DNA from: Microtetraspora sp. NBRC 16547
GTDB taxonomy: Bacteria; Actinomycetota; Actinomycetes; Streptosporangiales; Streptosporangiaceae
Direction of reading: 5' to 3'
NCBI RefSeq assembly: GCF_030268965.1
Contig: NZ_BSSE01000019.1
Location: 91,532 to 155,531, forward strand
Length of the DNA stretch: 64,000 bases
In this document: in pieces, positions 1 to 8,614 of the stretch
How the letters are laid out: each line of letters starts with the position of its first letter
How positions within the stretch are numbered: the first letter of the stretch is position 1
Position numbers and translations under genes: made by a program
The notes under the pieces: model-generated
What the model was told of the DNA's origin: nothing
Seen by the model: the letters and a program-made list of their open reading frames with translations, nothing else
The model's database searches: none

Positions 1-444
1 CCAGCCGCAGTCGAGCGGCGTGCTGCGCCCGACGAAGCGCGGGTCCAGGCCGACGAGGTCGTAACGGGCGGCGACGTCCTTCATGGCCGCGCGCGTCTGC
101 AGGGGCATGCCCAGCGTGGGCTCGCCGGGACCGCCGCTGTTGAGGACCATGGTGCCGATGCGATGGGCGCGGTCGGTGGCGGGGAGGCGGGACAGCGCCA
201 GTTTGATGGTGCGGCCGCCGGGCCTTGAGTGGTCGAGCGGGACGGTGAGCTCCGCGCACCGTGCGCCTGCCCGGTCGAGCTCCCGGCCGAGGGCGTCGTC
301 GGAACCCTGGGCGCAGGGCTTCCAGTCGAGCGGTGGGGGCGGGCCGCCGTCGGCTCTGGCCGGGGACGTGACGGCGGCGGACAGGGCGATCAGGGCGAGG
401 GCCGGGACCAGGCGTCTGCGGGTCCGCACACATGTCGGCTTCAT
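1..444 (-). CDS. Secreted alpha/beta hydrolase (tripeptidyl-aminopeptidase type), N-terminal part only
   Basis: The reading frame starts at an ATG at 444 and runs off the left edge, so only 148 residues are visible. The N-terminus (MKPTCVRTRRRLVPALALIAL..) is a basic segment, a hydrophobic stretch and an AxA-like cleavage region, as in an exported protein. After it come LDWKPC, LTVPLDHSRP, LNSGGPGEP and YDLVGLDPRFVGRSTPLDC, which match the start of secreted actinobacterial alpha/beta hydrolases of the TAP peptidase group; NSGGPG is the oxyanion-hole region. The catalytic Ser, Asp and His would lie outside the window, so activity cannot be judged. Family assignment is from motif recognition. 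Confidence 0.8.
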   Translation of the reverse strand, partial: MKPTCVRTRRRLVPALALIALSAAVTSPARADGGPPPPLDWKPCAQGSDDALGRELDRAGARCAELTVPLDHSRPGGRTIKLALSRLPATDRAHRIGTMVLNSGGPGEPTLGMPLQTRAAMKDVAARYDLVGLDPRFVGRSTPLDCGW

Positions 445-580
445 GGTCGGGGACGCTATTTCGGCCGGACGTCCGGCACGATACAGCTGGCCGCACGCGC
501 GTTGGTACAGCCCGCTGTAGTGCCCGGCGGGTGACCGGTGACGGATAATGATCTCCGTACGGCGTCGTGAGGAGGTGCGC

Positions 581-1708
581 ATGCGTGACCGTGCGTTCTC
601 CGGCTCGGCCTACCTGCTGGGTACGTTGGCCACCGCCGTGGTCACGGCGCTTGCGTTCCCGGTGCTGCTTGCGCCGCCGGCGGCGCGGGGCTGGGCGAAC
701 TGGCACCGTCAGCGGGCCGGCAGGCTGCTCGGCGTTCCGGCCGACGCGCGGCCGGGCGGGCGGCGTGCTCTCGCCTGGGCGTTCGCGCACGTCGCCGTCG
801 GGTTCCCGCTCGGGTTGGCCGCCCTGATGTGCCTGGGCAACATCCTGGTCGCCGCGGTGGCGTTGCCGTTGTGGTGGGCGTTTCCCGCCGATGAGCGTCC
901 CACCCTGTTCCCGTTCTTCGATGTCCATGTGGGCGATTGGGGGACCGCGCTGGTCGGGGGCTCTGTTCAGATCGTCGTCCTCGGTGCGGCGGCCTGGTGG
1001 GTGCTCCCGACGCTGGCGCGACTCCACGCGCGGGTGTGCCTGGCGGTGCTCGCGCCGTCGGCCCGCGAGCGGCTCACCGAGCGGGTCGACGTGCTGACCA
1101 GGAGCCGGGTCGGCGTGGTCGACGCCCATGGCGCGGAGCTCCAGCGGATCGAACGCGATCTGCACGACGGGACGCAGGCGCGCCTGGTGACCATCGCCAT
1201 GCAGCTGGGCATGGCCCGGGAGTCGCTCGCCGACGATCCGGACACGGTGGCGACGCTGCTCGCGCAGGCGCACGACACGGCGGAGGAGGCGATGGTCGAG
1301 CTCCGCGCGGTGCTCCAGACGATCTACCCGCCGATCCTCGCGGACCGCGGGCTCGACGGGGCGCTGACGGCGCTGGCCGCCCGGTCGAGCGTGCCGGTCC
1401 AGATCGAGCTCGCCGATCTGGGCGCGCTCCCGGCGACCGTGGAGACGGTGGCCTACTACGTGATCGCCGAGGCGCTGACGAATGTGACCAAGCACGCCGC
1501 CGCCACGCGGGTGGCCCTCCGGATCGAGCGCGCCGACGACGTGCTGTCCATCGAGGTCACCGACGACGGAAGGGGCGGCGCCGACGAGGCGCGCGGCACC
1601 GGGATCGCCGGGATATGCCGGCGGGTCGCCGCCCTGGACGGCGCGGTCCGCCTCGACAGCCCGCCGGGCGGCCCCACCGCGCTCGCCGTCCAGATGCCGT
1701 GCGCGTAG
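581..1708 (+). CDS. Two-component sensor histidine kinase (HisKA_3 type)
   Basis: A 375-residue membrane kinase. Hydrophobic segments lie at about residues 11-33, 63-101 and 122-148. A dimerisation/phosphoacceptor helix follows, with the phosphorylated His in RDLHDGTQ at about residue 195, then a HATPase_c domain with N-box EALTNVTKHA (about 297-306) and DDGRGG (about 328-333). This is the NarL/DesK-type architecture. I chose the ATG at 581 because GAGGAGG lies just upstream; an upstream start at 548 would add 11 residues without such a site. It is followed after 19 bp by a LuxR-type response regulator, its likely partner. The signal sensed cannot be told. Confidence 0.9.
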   Translation: MRDRAFSGSAYLLGTLATAVVTALAFPVLLAPPAARGWANWHRQRAGRLLGVPADARPGGRRALAWAFAHVAVGFPLGLAALMCLGNILVAAVALPLWWAFPADERPTLFPFFDVHVGDWGTALVGGSVQIVVLGAAAWWVLPTLARLHARVCLAVLAPSARERLTERVDVLTRSRVGVVDAHGAELQRIERDLHDGTQARLVTIAMQLGMARESLADDPDTVATLLAQAHDTAEEAMVELRAVLQTIYPPILADRGLDGALTALAARSSVPVQIELADLGALPATVETVAYYVIAEALTNVTKHAAATRVALRIERADDVLSIEVTDDGRGGADEARGTGIAGICRRVAALDGAVRLDSPPGGPTALAVQMPCA

Positions 1709-1727
1709 TGATCGTTCAGGAGGTCCC

Positions 1728-2420
1728 GTGCGGGTCGTGATCGCCGAGGACAACGTCCTGCTGTCCAGCGGCCTGGAGCTGCTGCTGGCGGCGAAGGGCT
1801 GCGAAGTCGTGGCGGTCGTCGGCGACGGCGAGGCGTTCCTCGACGCCGTCGCCGAGCACCGCCCCGACATCGCCATCGTCGACGTGCGGCTGCCACCGTC
1901 GTTCCGCGACGAGGGAATCCACGCCGCGCTGCGGGCCCGCCGCGAGCACGGCGCGTTGCCGATCCTGGTGCTCTCGCAGTACGTCGAGCGCGAGTACGCC
2001 GGCGAGCTCCTCTCCGACGGCCGCGGCGGCATCGGCTACCTCCTCAAGGACCGCATCGGCCGGGTGGCCGAATTCGTCGACGCCCTGCGCCGCGTCGCGG
2101 CCGGCGGCACCGCCATGGACCCCGAAGTGATCGCTCAACTCCTCGCCCGCCGCGCCGGTGACCCCCTGGGCACCCTCACGTCCCGCGAGCGAGAGTCGCT
2201 CGCCCTCATGGCGCAGGGCCACGACAACGCCACCATCGCCGAGCGGATGTGCATCTCCGACAACGCCGTCCACAAGCACATCGGCAACATATTCGCCAAG
2301 CTCGGCCTGGCACCGGACGACTCCGGCCACCGCCGCGTGCGCGCAGTACTCACCTACCTGGACGGCACACCCCGGCCAGCCGAGCCGGACTCCGGCCGCG
2401 GGAACTCGCCCGCCACGTGA
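1728..2420 (+). CDS. Response regulator, NarL/LuxR family
   Basis: A 230-residue DNA-binding response regulator starting with GTG. The receiver domain has the acidic pair in AEDN (residues 7-8), the phosphoacceptor Asp52 in IVDVRLPP and the conserved Lys107 in GYLLKDR. The C-terminal LuxR helix-turn-helix covers about residues 148-210 (LTSRERESLALMAQG .. AERMCISDNAVHKHIGNIFAKL). It lies 19 bp downstream of the sensor kinase gene on the same strand, so the two probably form an operon and a phosphorelay. Target genes are unknown. Confidence 0.92.
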   Translation: MRVVIAEDNVLLSSGLELLLAAKGCEVVAVVGDGEAFLDAVAEHRPDIAIVDVRLPPSFRDEGIHAALRARREHGALPILVLSQYVEREYAGELLSDGRGGIGYLLKDRIGRVAEFVDALRRVAAGGTAMDPEVIAQLLARRAGDPLGTLTSRERESLALMAQGHDNATIAERMCISDNAVHKHIGNIFAKLGLAPDDSGHRRVRAVLTYLDGTPRPAEPDSGRGNSPAT

Positions 2421-2551
2421 CCTCGCCTGGGTCCGTTCACATCCGCGAGCAGCCGGGGTGCGGATCTCCCGGACGACGGGCACGGATTCGCCGGCGGGCC
2501 GTACGCCCGGGGCAACGCCTCACACGAGCGGGCGGGACTACGCGGGCGGAT

Positions 2552-3508
2552 CTATGACGGCATGGGGTGCCGTCCCGCGACCAGGGTGTCACCGGGCTCG
2601 GGCCCGGCCGGCGTCTCGCTCCGGCTCTCGGCGCTCTCGTCCGGCCCCCGCTTGCCGCGGCGCATCCGCGACCTGGGCGCCTTGTCCGACGCAGTGTCCG
2701 GCACCTTCTTCGGCACGGTGTTCGGCATGGTGTCCGCGGCCTTGCCCGAGCCCGTCCCGTCGCCGGACCCGCTGTGTTCTGTGCCGCGGGACGCCTTGGA
2801 CGCCGCCTTGCCGGTCGTCCCGCCGGTTCTCCCGCCCGCCTTGCCGGGCGCTGCGTCCGGCGCATCGCTTGCGTTCCCTCCGGAGAGCGCGTCGGATGGT
2901 CCGTCGGGCGACGTGGGGAAGGTGATCGGGCCCTTGGGGGTGGAAACGGCTGGTTCGTCCGCGCTTCCGCCCGTCGGCGCCGGCCCGGAGGCGCCCGGGG
3001 TTCCGGGTGCGATGGCCCTGGAGACGTCCGTGGGCTCGCGTAGCGCGGCGATGACCGCGTCGGCCTCCTTGTCCGCGGCGAACTCGTCCGCCGCCTCGGC
3101 CGCGCGGCGCTTGATGACGACCATGTGATCGACCGATACGCGCCCGGCGCCGCCGACCGACAGCAGGACGGAGGCCGCGCCGAGAGCCACGATGAGCTTG
3201 ATGTCTCCACCCGTCAGCGGCATGCCGTTCTGCCCGGTAGTGATGACGAAGACGGCGACCGCCTCGGCGAACAGCAGCAGCCCGACGAACGGCACGGCCA
3301 GGCCCGCGATCAGCAGAGTGCCGCCGACCAGCTCGATGAGCATGGTCGCCGCCGCCCAGAGGTCCGGCATCGGAGCGCCCAACTCGCCGAACTGGGCGCC
3401 GGTCGCGTTGAGACCGGCTTCGAGCTTCTGCCAGCCGTTGGCGAAGAAGATGCCGCCGACGCCCATCCGGGCCGCCAGCGAGGCCGCGTCATGGAGGGTT
3501 CGCTTCAC
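2552..3508 (-). CDS. DoxX-family membrane protein with long low-complexity C-terminal tail
   Basis: The first 125 or so residues carry the DoxX pattern: ARMGVGGIFFANGWQKL at the start, then four hydrophobic segments. From about residue 130 to 318 the protein is hydrophilic and rich in Ala, Gly, Pro, Asp, Ser and Lys, with repeated GxxG/KASK-type runs. That tail is unusual, since DoxX proteins are normally about 130-180 residues. The GTG start at 3508 is preceded by GAGGAA. DoxX relatives are quinol-oxidase subunits or stress-linked membrane proteins; here no partner enzyme is adjacent, so the role is unknown. The tail is probably cytoplasmic and disordered (inference from composition). Confidence 0.8.
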   Translation of the reverse strand: MKRTLHDAASLAARMGVGGIFFANGWQKLEAGLNATGAQFGELGAPMPDLWAAATMLIELVGGTLLIAGLAVPFVGLLLFAEAVAVFVITTGQNGMPLTGGDIKLIVALGAASVLLSVGGAGRVSVDHMVVIKRRAAEAADEFAADKEADAVIAALREPTDVSRAIAPGTPGASGPAPTGGSADEPAVSTPKGPITFPTSPDGPSDALSGGNASDAPDAAPGKAGGRTGGTTGKAASKASRGTEHSGSGDGTGSGKAADTMPNTVPKKVPDTASDKAPRSRMRRGKRGPDESAESRSETPAGPEPGDTLVAGRHPMPS

Positions 3509-3528
3509 GGTTCCTCATTGTGGGGGGA

Positions 3529-3574
3529 TGGGCAGTGATTGCCCAGACATCTGCCCATAAGGATCGACCTTATG
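3529..3574 (-). promoter_or_regulatory. Two inverted repeats upstream of the DoxX gene
   Basis: Two short inverted repeats sit 21-66 bp upstream of the DoxX start: TGGGCA-5 nt-TGCCCA at 3529-3545 and CATAAGG-5 nt-CCTTATG at 3556-3574. The rest of the 3509-3755 gap shows no convincing gene. They may be operators or transcript hairpins; no regulator gene is adjacent to assign them to. Confidence 0.35.
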
Positions 3575-3755
3575 CACGACCATGTTCAGCACCCCGGCAG
3601 GAGCGCGGACCAGAGCGAGCGGAGCGGGAGGGAACGAGGACCGGAGCTTTCGTCCCGGCGCAGCGACCGGCTTTTCAGCAGAGGACCGGGGCGACACCCG
3701 GGAACCGGCTCGCACCACGACGATCGCCACGAACGTCAGAGCCGGTGTGAGGGGG

Positions 3756-5333
3756 TCAGCGTGACAGGTCTTCGGGTTCCTCTACGGCGGCGTTGGGGCC
3801 TTCCCTGGAGATGAACACGGCGGCGGCAAGGGCGGTGAGCCCGAGCAGGACCACGCTGACCACGACCGTGCGGTGCAGGGCGGTGACGAAGGCGAGCCGG
3901 GCCGCGTCGAGCAGCGCAGCGCCCGGGGCGCCGCCCACCTGGGCGGCCGCGTGCGCCGCAGCGGCGAGTGACTCCCTGGCCTCGTTCATCAGGTTGGCCG
4001 GTACGTCCGGCACCACGCCGAGCGCCGGGGCGTAGACCATCGTGGTGATCGTTCCGAGCACGGCGATGCCGAGACCGGCGCCCAGCTCGTAGGCCGTCTC
4101 CTCGATCGACGCGGCGCCGCCCGCGTGGGACTCCGGAACCGCCGCCATGATCGTGTCCGAGGCGGCGAGCAGCGCGACTTCCACGCCGAACCCGATCCCG
4201 ATGAAGCAGACGGCGAGCGTGCCGGGGTGCTGCTCGACCCCCCAGGTGAGCACGGGTACCAGCGAGACGGCCGTCAGCGCGAGGCCGCCGCTCATGGTGG
4301 CCCGGAGCCCGATCCGCTGGAGCACGTGCGCCGCCGCCAGCCCGCCCGCGATCGCCGCGATCATCAGCGGCAGCATGCGGACTCCCGCGGCCAGCGGGGA
4401 AAGCCCGAGGACGAGCTGGAGGTACTGCGCGAGCAGCAGTTCCAGCCCCACCAGCGCGAAGATCGCCAGCAGCACGCAGGCGACGCCGGTGGCGAACCCC
4501 TGCCGGGTGAACAGCGAGACGTCGAGCAGCGGGAAGGCCAACCGCCGCTGGCGCCGTACGAACCAGGCGAGCAGCGCGATCCCGAGCAGGGCGACCGCCA
4601 CGGCGGGCCCCCGCCCGATCATGTGCCCGTATCCGGCCTCCTTGAGCCCGAACGCGAGGGCGAGGATGCCGAGCGTGGACAGGACCGCGCTCAGCACGTC
4701 CCACGGCTGGCCGGACCGGTTCCGCGAGGGAGGCAGCAGCCGTACGGCGAGGGGAAGCGCCACGATCAGCAGCGGCACGTTGATGAGGAAGACCGCGCCC
4801 CACCAGAAATGCTCGACGAGGACGCCGCCGACCAGCGGACCGACGGCGGCGCCCGCGGCGGCGACCGCGCTCCAGACGCCCAGCGCGATCGCCCGCTCCC
4901 TGCGGTCGGTGAAGACCTCACGGATGATCGAGAGCGTCGCCGGCATGATCATCGCTCCGCCGACCCCGAGGAAGGCGCGGGACAGGATCAGCGCCAGTGG
5001 CGTCGAGGAGAGCGTGGCGGAGAGCGAGGCCAGCCCGAACACGACGTATCCGGCCAGCACCAGGCGGCGCCTGCCGTACCGGTCGCCGAGCGTTCCGAAG
5101 GTGACCAGCAGCGGCGCCACGACGAGCGAGTAGATGTCGATGATCCACAGCAGCTCGACGCCGGACGGTTCGAGCGCGGCGGCCAGCGCGGGCACCGCGA
5201 TGTGGAGCACGGTCGCGTCCACCGCGATGAGCAGCAGGCTGAAACAGAGCAACGCGAGCACCGCCCACCGGCTCGCGTGGCGTGTGGCGGGGTGGACCGT
5301 GCGGGACTGAGCCCCGACTCCCATGACGATCAT
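3756..5333 (-). CDS. MFS drug efflux permease, DHA2 (14-TM, EmrB/QacA) family
   Basis: A 525-residue membrane transporter with about 14 hydrophobic segments. Family marks are DATVLHIAVPAL in TM1, WIIDIYSLVVAPLLVTFGTLGDRYGRRR for TM2 and the first cytoplasmic loop (motif A, GDRYGRR), and SRAFLGVGGAMIMPATLSII for motif C. DHA2 transporters export drugs or lipophilic compounds in exchange for protons. The start may be 5333 or the next Met at 5324; neither has a clear ribosome site. No TetR gene is adjacent, but an AT-rich palindromic region lies about 80-115 bp upstream. Confidence 0.9.
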   Translation of the reverse strand: MIVMGVGAQSRTVHPATRHASRWAVLALLCFSLLLIAVDATVLHIAVPALAAALEPSGVELLWIIDIYSLVVAPLLVTFGTLGDRYGRRRLVLAGYVVFGLASLSATLSSTPLALILSRAFLGVGGAMIMPATLSIIREVFTDRRERAIALGVWSAVAAAGAAVGPLVGGVLVEHFWWGAVFLINVPLLIVALPLAVRLLPPSRNRSGQPWDVLSAVLSTLGILALAFGLKEAGYGHMIGRGPAVAVALLGIALLAWFVRRQRRLAFPLLDVSLFTRQGFATGVACVLLAIFALVGLELLLAQYLQLVLGLSPLAAGVRMLPLMIAAIAGGLAAAHVLQRIGLRATMSGGLALTAVSLVPVLTWGVEQHPGTLAVCFIGIGFGVEVALLAASDTIMAAVPESHAGGAASIEETAYELGAGLGIAVLGTITTMVYAPALGVVPDVPANLMNEARESLAAAAHAAAQVGGAPGAALLDAARLAFVTALHRTVVVSVVLLGLTALAAAVFISREGPNAAVEEPEDLSR

Positions 5334-5413
5334 GGATGGAAACCGCCGGCCAGGTGGAACATGCGTGGCAGCTTAGGCCATTCCCGGTAGATCCCTCAGT
5401 AGCTTCCAACATC

Positions 5414-5446
5414 GCGCTCTCTAGAGAGATATAGGTATATATCCGG
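5414..5446. promoter_or_regulatory. AT-rich operator/promoter-like island between divergent genes
   Basis: A perfect 12-bp palindrome CTCTCTAGAGAG (5417-5428) abuts GATAT-6 nt-ATATC (5428-5443) in otherwise GC-rich DNA. The site lies between the leftward efflux gene and the rightward gene at 5485. Multidrug-efflux genes are often controlled by PadR or TetR repressors binding such AT-rich dyads. No regulator gene is adjacent, so the assignment is inference. Confidence 0.4.
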
Positions 5447-5484
5447 CATCTAGCAGCCCCTCCCTGGCAACGGATCATGCGGGG

Positions 5485-6069
5485 GTGGGGAGCGACATCG
5501 AGGACCCGGACCATTCCCGGAACCGTGCCCGAGATCACTCCCCGAATCGCTCCCCGGGGGCCGACCCCCGGGCCAGGCGCGCGATGGAGGTCTGGTCCCG
5601 GCAGGTCCGCGTCACGCTGGCGGCCGGGATGTTCGCCGCGCGGGCCGCCCGCGCCTGGTGGAGCGGCGGTCCGGGGCCCTGGCGAGCCGGGCTGATCCCG
5701 TACGAGCCGGGCGGCACCCGGCTCCCCGGTGACGCCTCGCCCTCCGCGGGCGTCAGCGACGAGGTACGGCACGCCGCCACGTATTCGAGGAGCGTGGTGC
5801 TCGCCTACACCCAGCGGGGCTGCCCGAGGGCGCTCGCCGTCAGCGCGGTGACGTCGGTGAGCGCGTCCGGCGAGCTCCGGCTGATCGCGGGGGACGAGGC
5901 GTGGGAGGCGGTGGAGCGCGACCCCCGGGTCGTCCTCTTCGTGGGCGACCCCCGGTTCTGGGCCGAGGTGCGGGGGATCGCCGTGCCCTCCGGGGACGTC
6001 CTGCGCATCACGCCCAAACGGGTCCTCGTACGGGAGTACCCCGGCCGCCACCAGGGTCGCACCCGTTAG
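5485..6069 (+). CDS. Conserved-looking unknown protein, possibly a split-barrel (PPOX-like) fold
   Basis: Up to 194 residues from a GTG at 5485. A shorter start, the ATG at 5584 (MEVWSRQVRV), is equally possible, as neither has a clear ribosome site. The residues before 5584 are hydrophilic and probably not conserved. The second half alternates predicted strands (SVVLAYTQRG, ALAVSAVTSVSASGELRLIAG, RVVLFVGDPRFWAEVRGIAV, VLRITPKRVLVREY), resembling pyridoxamine-oxidase-type FMN-binding barrels that test a flavin-linked reductant. This resemblance is by eye only. The gene ends 58 bp before the tandem AAA+ gene and may be cotranscribed with it. Confidence 0.5.
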   Translation: MGSDIEDPDHSRNRARDHSPNRSPGADPRARRAMEVWSRQVRVTLAAGMFAARAARAWWSGGPGPWRAGLIPYEPGGTRLPGDASPSAGVSDEVRHAATYSRSVVLAYTQRGCPRALAVSAVTSVSASGELRLIAGDEAWEAVERDPRVVLFVGDPRFWAEVRGIAVPSGDVLRITPKRVLVREYPGRHQGRTR

Positions 6070-6127
6070 GTCCACCCATTGGGCGGTCGTGTGCGATATA
6101 ACCGGGGGGCAAACCGGGGAGGCGTTG

Positions 6128-8467
6128 ATGCGGGACTCCGACAGGGCCCAGCCGGCGGGCAGCGCCGGGGCGCGAGATCTGTTCGAACAGGTGCGGCTGC
6201 GCTATTTCCACCTTCCCCCCTTCGCGCGGCGCGTGATCTTCACCGGAGCCCTGATCGCCTCGATCGGCCTCGCCGCTGCCCTGAGCTGGCCGTTGATCAC
6301 CACGTTCTTCGCGACCGTCGTGGTGCTGGCGTTCATCGCGCTCGCGCTCAGCCATCCCCGCGCGGCCGCCACCGCCCTCGTCCTCGCGGGGTGGGGGCTG
6401 CTGCTCCCGCTGTTCCTCGGGGTCTTCGGCAGCCAGTCGGCCGCGCCGTACCTCCTGCTGTTCCTCGGCCTCCCGGTGGCGGGCGCGGCCCACCTCATCC
6501 GGTGGGTGCCGCCCTGGCTAACCACCCTGGCCGCCCTGGCCCCGGCAGGCGTCGTGGCCTTCGCGATCTCCCCGCTGTCCGTCACCGTCGCCCTCTGGTC
6601 CGCGTACGGCACGGCCTGCGTGATGCTGGCCTACCGGTTCGCGCTGGCCAGGAGGGTGCACGGCGACCTGGTCGCGGCACCCCAGGACGGTGACGTCCAA
6701 GCCAGGCAGCGGATCAGGGCGGGCGGCCACCAGCGCGCCACCGCCGACACGGGCGCGCCGCCGCCGATCACGGTCGAGCAGGCGCTGGGAGAGCTGGAGG
6801 CCATGATCGGCCTCGAGCCGGTCAAAGAACAGGTGCGCGCCATCGCCGCGTCCATCGAGGCCGACCGGCTGCGCAAGGAGGCCGGGTTCGCCAACGAGCG
6901 CCCGATGCGGCACTTCGTCTTCGTCGGCCCGCCGGGCACCGGCAAGACGAGCGTCGCCCGCACCCTCGCCAAGATCTTCTACGCGTTCGGCCTGCTGGAG
7001 ACGCCCTTCGTGGTCGAGGGCCAGCGGGCCGACCTGGTCGGCGAATACCTCGGCGCCACCGCGATCAAGACCAACGAGCTGATCGACCGGGCGCTCGGCG
7101 GCGTCCTGTTCATCGACGAGGCGTACGGCCTGGTCAACTCCGGCGACGGCCAGCCCGACCGGTTCGGCGCGGAGGCCGTGCAGACCCTGCTCAAGCGGGC
7201 CGAGGACGACCGCGACCGGCTGATCATCGTGCTGGCCGGCTACGAGAAGGAGATGGACGCCTTCCTCTCCTCCAATCCCGGCCTGTCCAGCCGGTTCGCC
7301 ACGCGGGTGCGCTTCCCCGGCTACACCCCCTCCGAGCTGCTGGAGATCACCGAGGTGGTGCAGCGCAGGCGGGGCGACCGGCTCGCCCCCGACGCTCGCC
7401 CCGTGCTGCGCGGCCTGTTCGAGGACGTGCACCGGCGCGGTCTGGTCGACGAGCTGGGCAACGCCCGCTTCGCCCGCAGCCTCGCCGAGGCCGCCGCGCA
7501 GGCCAGGGACGTCCGCGTGGTCAGCGCCGGGGGAGCACCGCGCGGCGAGGACCTGGTGACGACCACGACCGACGACGTGACCAGGGCGTTCAACGAGATC
7601 ACGGCCAGGTTCCGCGGCTACCAGGCCACGCCCACGCTGGAGGAGGCGCTGGCAGACCTCGACCGGATGGCCGGGCTCGAACCGGTGAAGCGGCAGGTCC
7701 ACGCGATCGCCGCCCAGCTCAAGGTGGCGCGCATGCGCCAGGAGCAGGGCCTTCCCGTCCAGTCCCAGATGCGGCACTTCGTCTTCGCCGGCCCGCCCGG
7801 CACCGGCAAGACCACGGTCGCCCGCATCCTGGGCCGGATCTTCTCCGCTCTCGGGCTGCTCGCCCGGCCCGACGTCGTCGAGGCGTCCCGCGCCGACCTC
7901 GTGGGCCAGCACCTCGGCGCCACCGCGATCAAGACCAACGAGCTGGTCGACCGGGCGCTCGGCGGCGTCCTGTTCATCGACGAGGCGTACGGCCTGGTCA
8001 ACAACGGATACGCCGGAGGCGACGCGTTTGGCGCGGAGGCCGTGCAGACGCTGCTCAAGCGGGCCGAGGACGACCGCGACCGTCTCGTCGTCGTCCTCGC
8101 CGGATACCAGGCGGAGATGGACGCCTTCCTGGCCACCAACCCCGGGCTCGCGTCGCGCTTCAACCAGCGCGTCGGCTTCCCCTCGTACGCGCCGGAGGAG
8201 CTGGCGGAGATCGCCGAGCTGCAGGCGGAGCGCGCCGGCGACCGGTTCGACGCGTCCGCGCGCAGGGACCTCGACGACGTCTTCGACTGGGTCTGCCGCG
8301 AGGGGCTGATCGACGGACTCGGCAACGGCCGGTTCGCCCGCTCCCTCTACGAACGGGCCGCCATGCGACGTGACGTGCGGCTGGCCGCGCAGGGCTCGGC
8401 CAACACGGCCGAGCTGACCACGATCACCAGCGACGACGTCCGCAGCGCCGTCGACGAGCTCTCCTGA
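6128..8467 (+). CDS. Membrane-anchored tandem AAA+ ATPase (CbxX/CfqX, SpoVK-like)
   Basis: A 779-residue protein. The first 180 residues carry about five hydrophobic segments (from RRVIFTGALIASIGLAAAL onward), followed by two homologous CbxX-type AAA+ modules. Walker A motifs are GPPGTGKTSVART (about 267-279) and GPPGTGKTTVARI (about 555-567); Walker B/sensor motifs are GVLFIDEAYGLV in both copies (about 326 and 614). Both ATPase sites look intact. Such modules occur in Rubisco-activase-like proteins, SpoVK and type VII secretion EccA, but no esx or ecc genes are nearby. I chose the ATG at 6128 for the GGGGAGG site upstream; a start at 6089 lacks one. The substrate is unknown. Confidence 0.88.
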   Translation: MRDSDRAQPAGSAGARDLFEQVRLRYFHLPPFARRVIFTGALIASIGLAAALSWPLITTFFATVVVLAFIALALSHPRAAATALVLAGWGLLLPLFLGVFGSQSAAPYLLLFLGLPVAGAAHLIRWVPPWLTTLAALAPAGVVAFAISPLSVTVALWSAYGTACVMLAYRFALARRVHGDLVAAPQDGDVQARQRIRAGGHQRATADTGAPPPITVEQALGELEAMIGLEPVKEQVRAIAASIEADRLRKEAGFANERPMRHFVFVGPPGTGKTSVARTLAKIFYAFGLLETPFVVEGQRADLVGEYLGATAIKTNELIDRALGGVLFIDEAYGLVNSGDGQPDRFGAEAVQTLLKRAEDDRDRLIIVLAGYEKEMDAFLSSNPGLSSRFATRVRFPGYTPSELLEITEVVQRRRGDRLAPDARPVLRGLFEDVHRRGLVDELGNARFARSLAEAAAQARDVRVVSAGGAPRGEDLVTTTTDDVTRAFNEITARFRGYQATPTLEEALADLDRMAGLEPVKRQVHAIAAQLKVARMRQEQGLPVQSQMRHFVFAGPPGTGKTTVARILGRIFSALGLLARPDVVEASRADLVGQHLGATAIKTNELVDRALGGVLFIDEAYGLVNNGYAGGDAFGAEAVQTLLKRAEDDRDRLVVVLAGYQAEMDAFLATNPGLASRFNQRVGFPSYAPEELAEIAELQAERAGDRFDASARRDLDDVFDWVCREGLIDGLGNGRFARSLYERAAMRRDVRLAAQGSANTAELTTITSDDVRSAVDELS

Positions 8468-8614
8468 CTTTCGCAGGGACGGCCTGATCGAAGGGGCCGC
8501 GCCCGGTCATGGCCGGTTCCGGGTTACACCCGCGCCCGGCGCGTGCCCTCGCCTCATCTCGTTACGGTCTGCTACAAAGCGCATGCGAATGGTGACCATA
8601 TCGGGAGGAGCGCC

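Noticed and set aside
1716..2483. Minus-strand ORF of 255 codons antisense to the response regulator
   Set aside because: It mirrors the codon pattern of a clear response-regulator gene, has no recognisable domains and no ribosome site.
3515..3730. Minus-strand ORF of 71 codons between the DoxX and MFS genes
   Set aside because: No ribosome site and no similarity; it covers the inverted repeats and probable promoter of the DoxX gene.
4125..5390. Plus-strand ORF of 421 codons antisense to the MFS permease
   Set aside because: Translation is Arg/Glu/Gln-rich shadow text of membrane-protein codons; the opposite strand encodes an unmistakable transporter.
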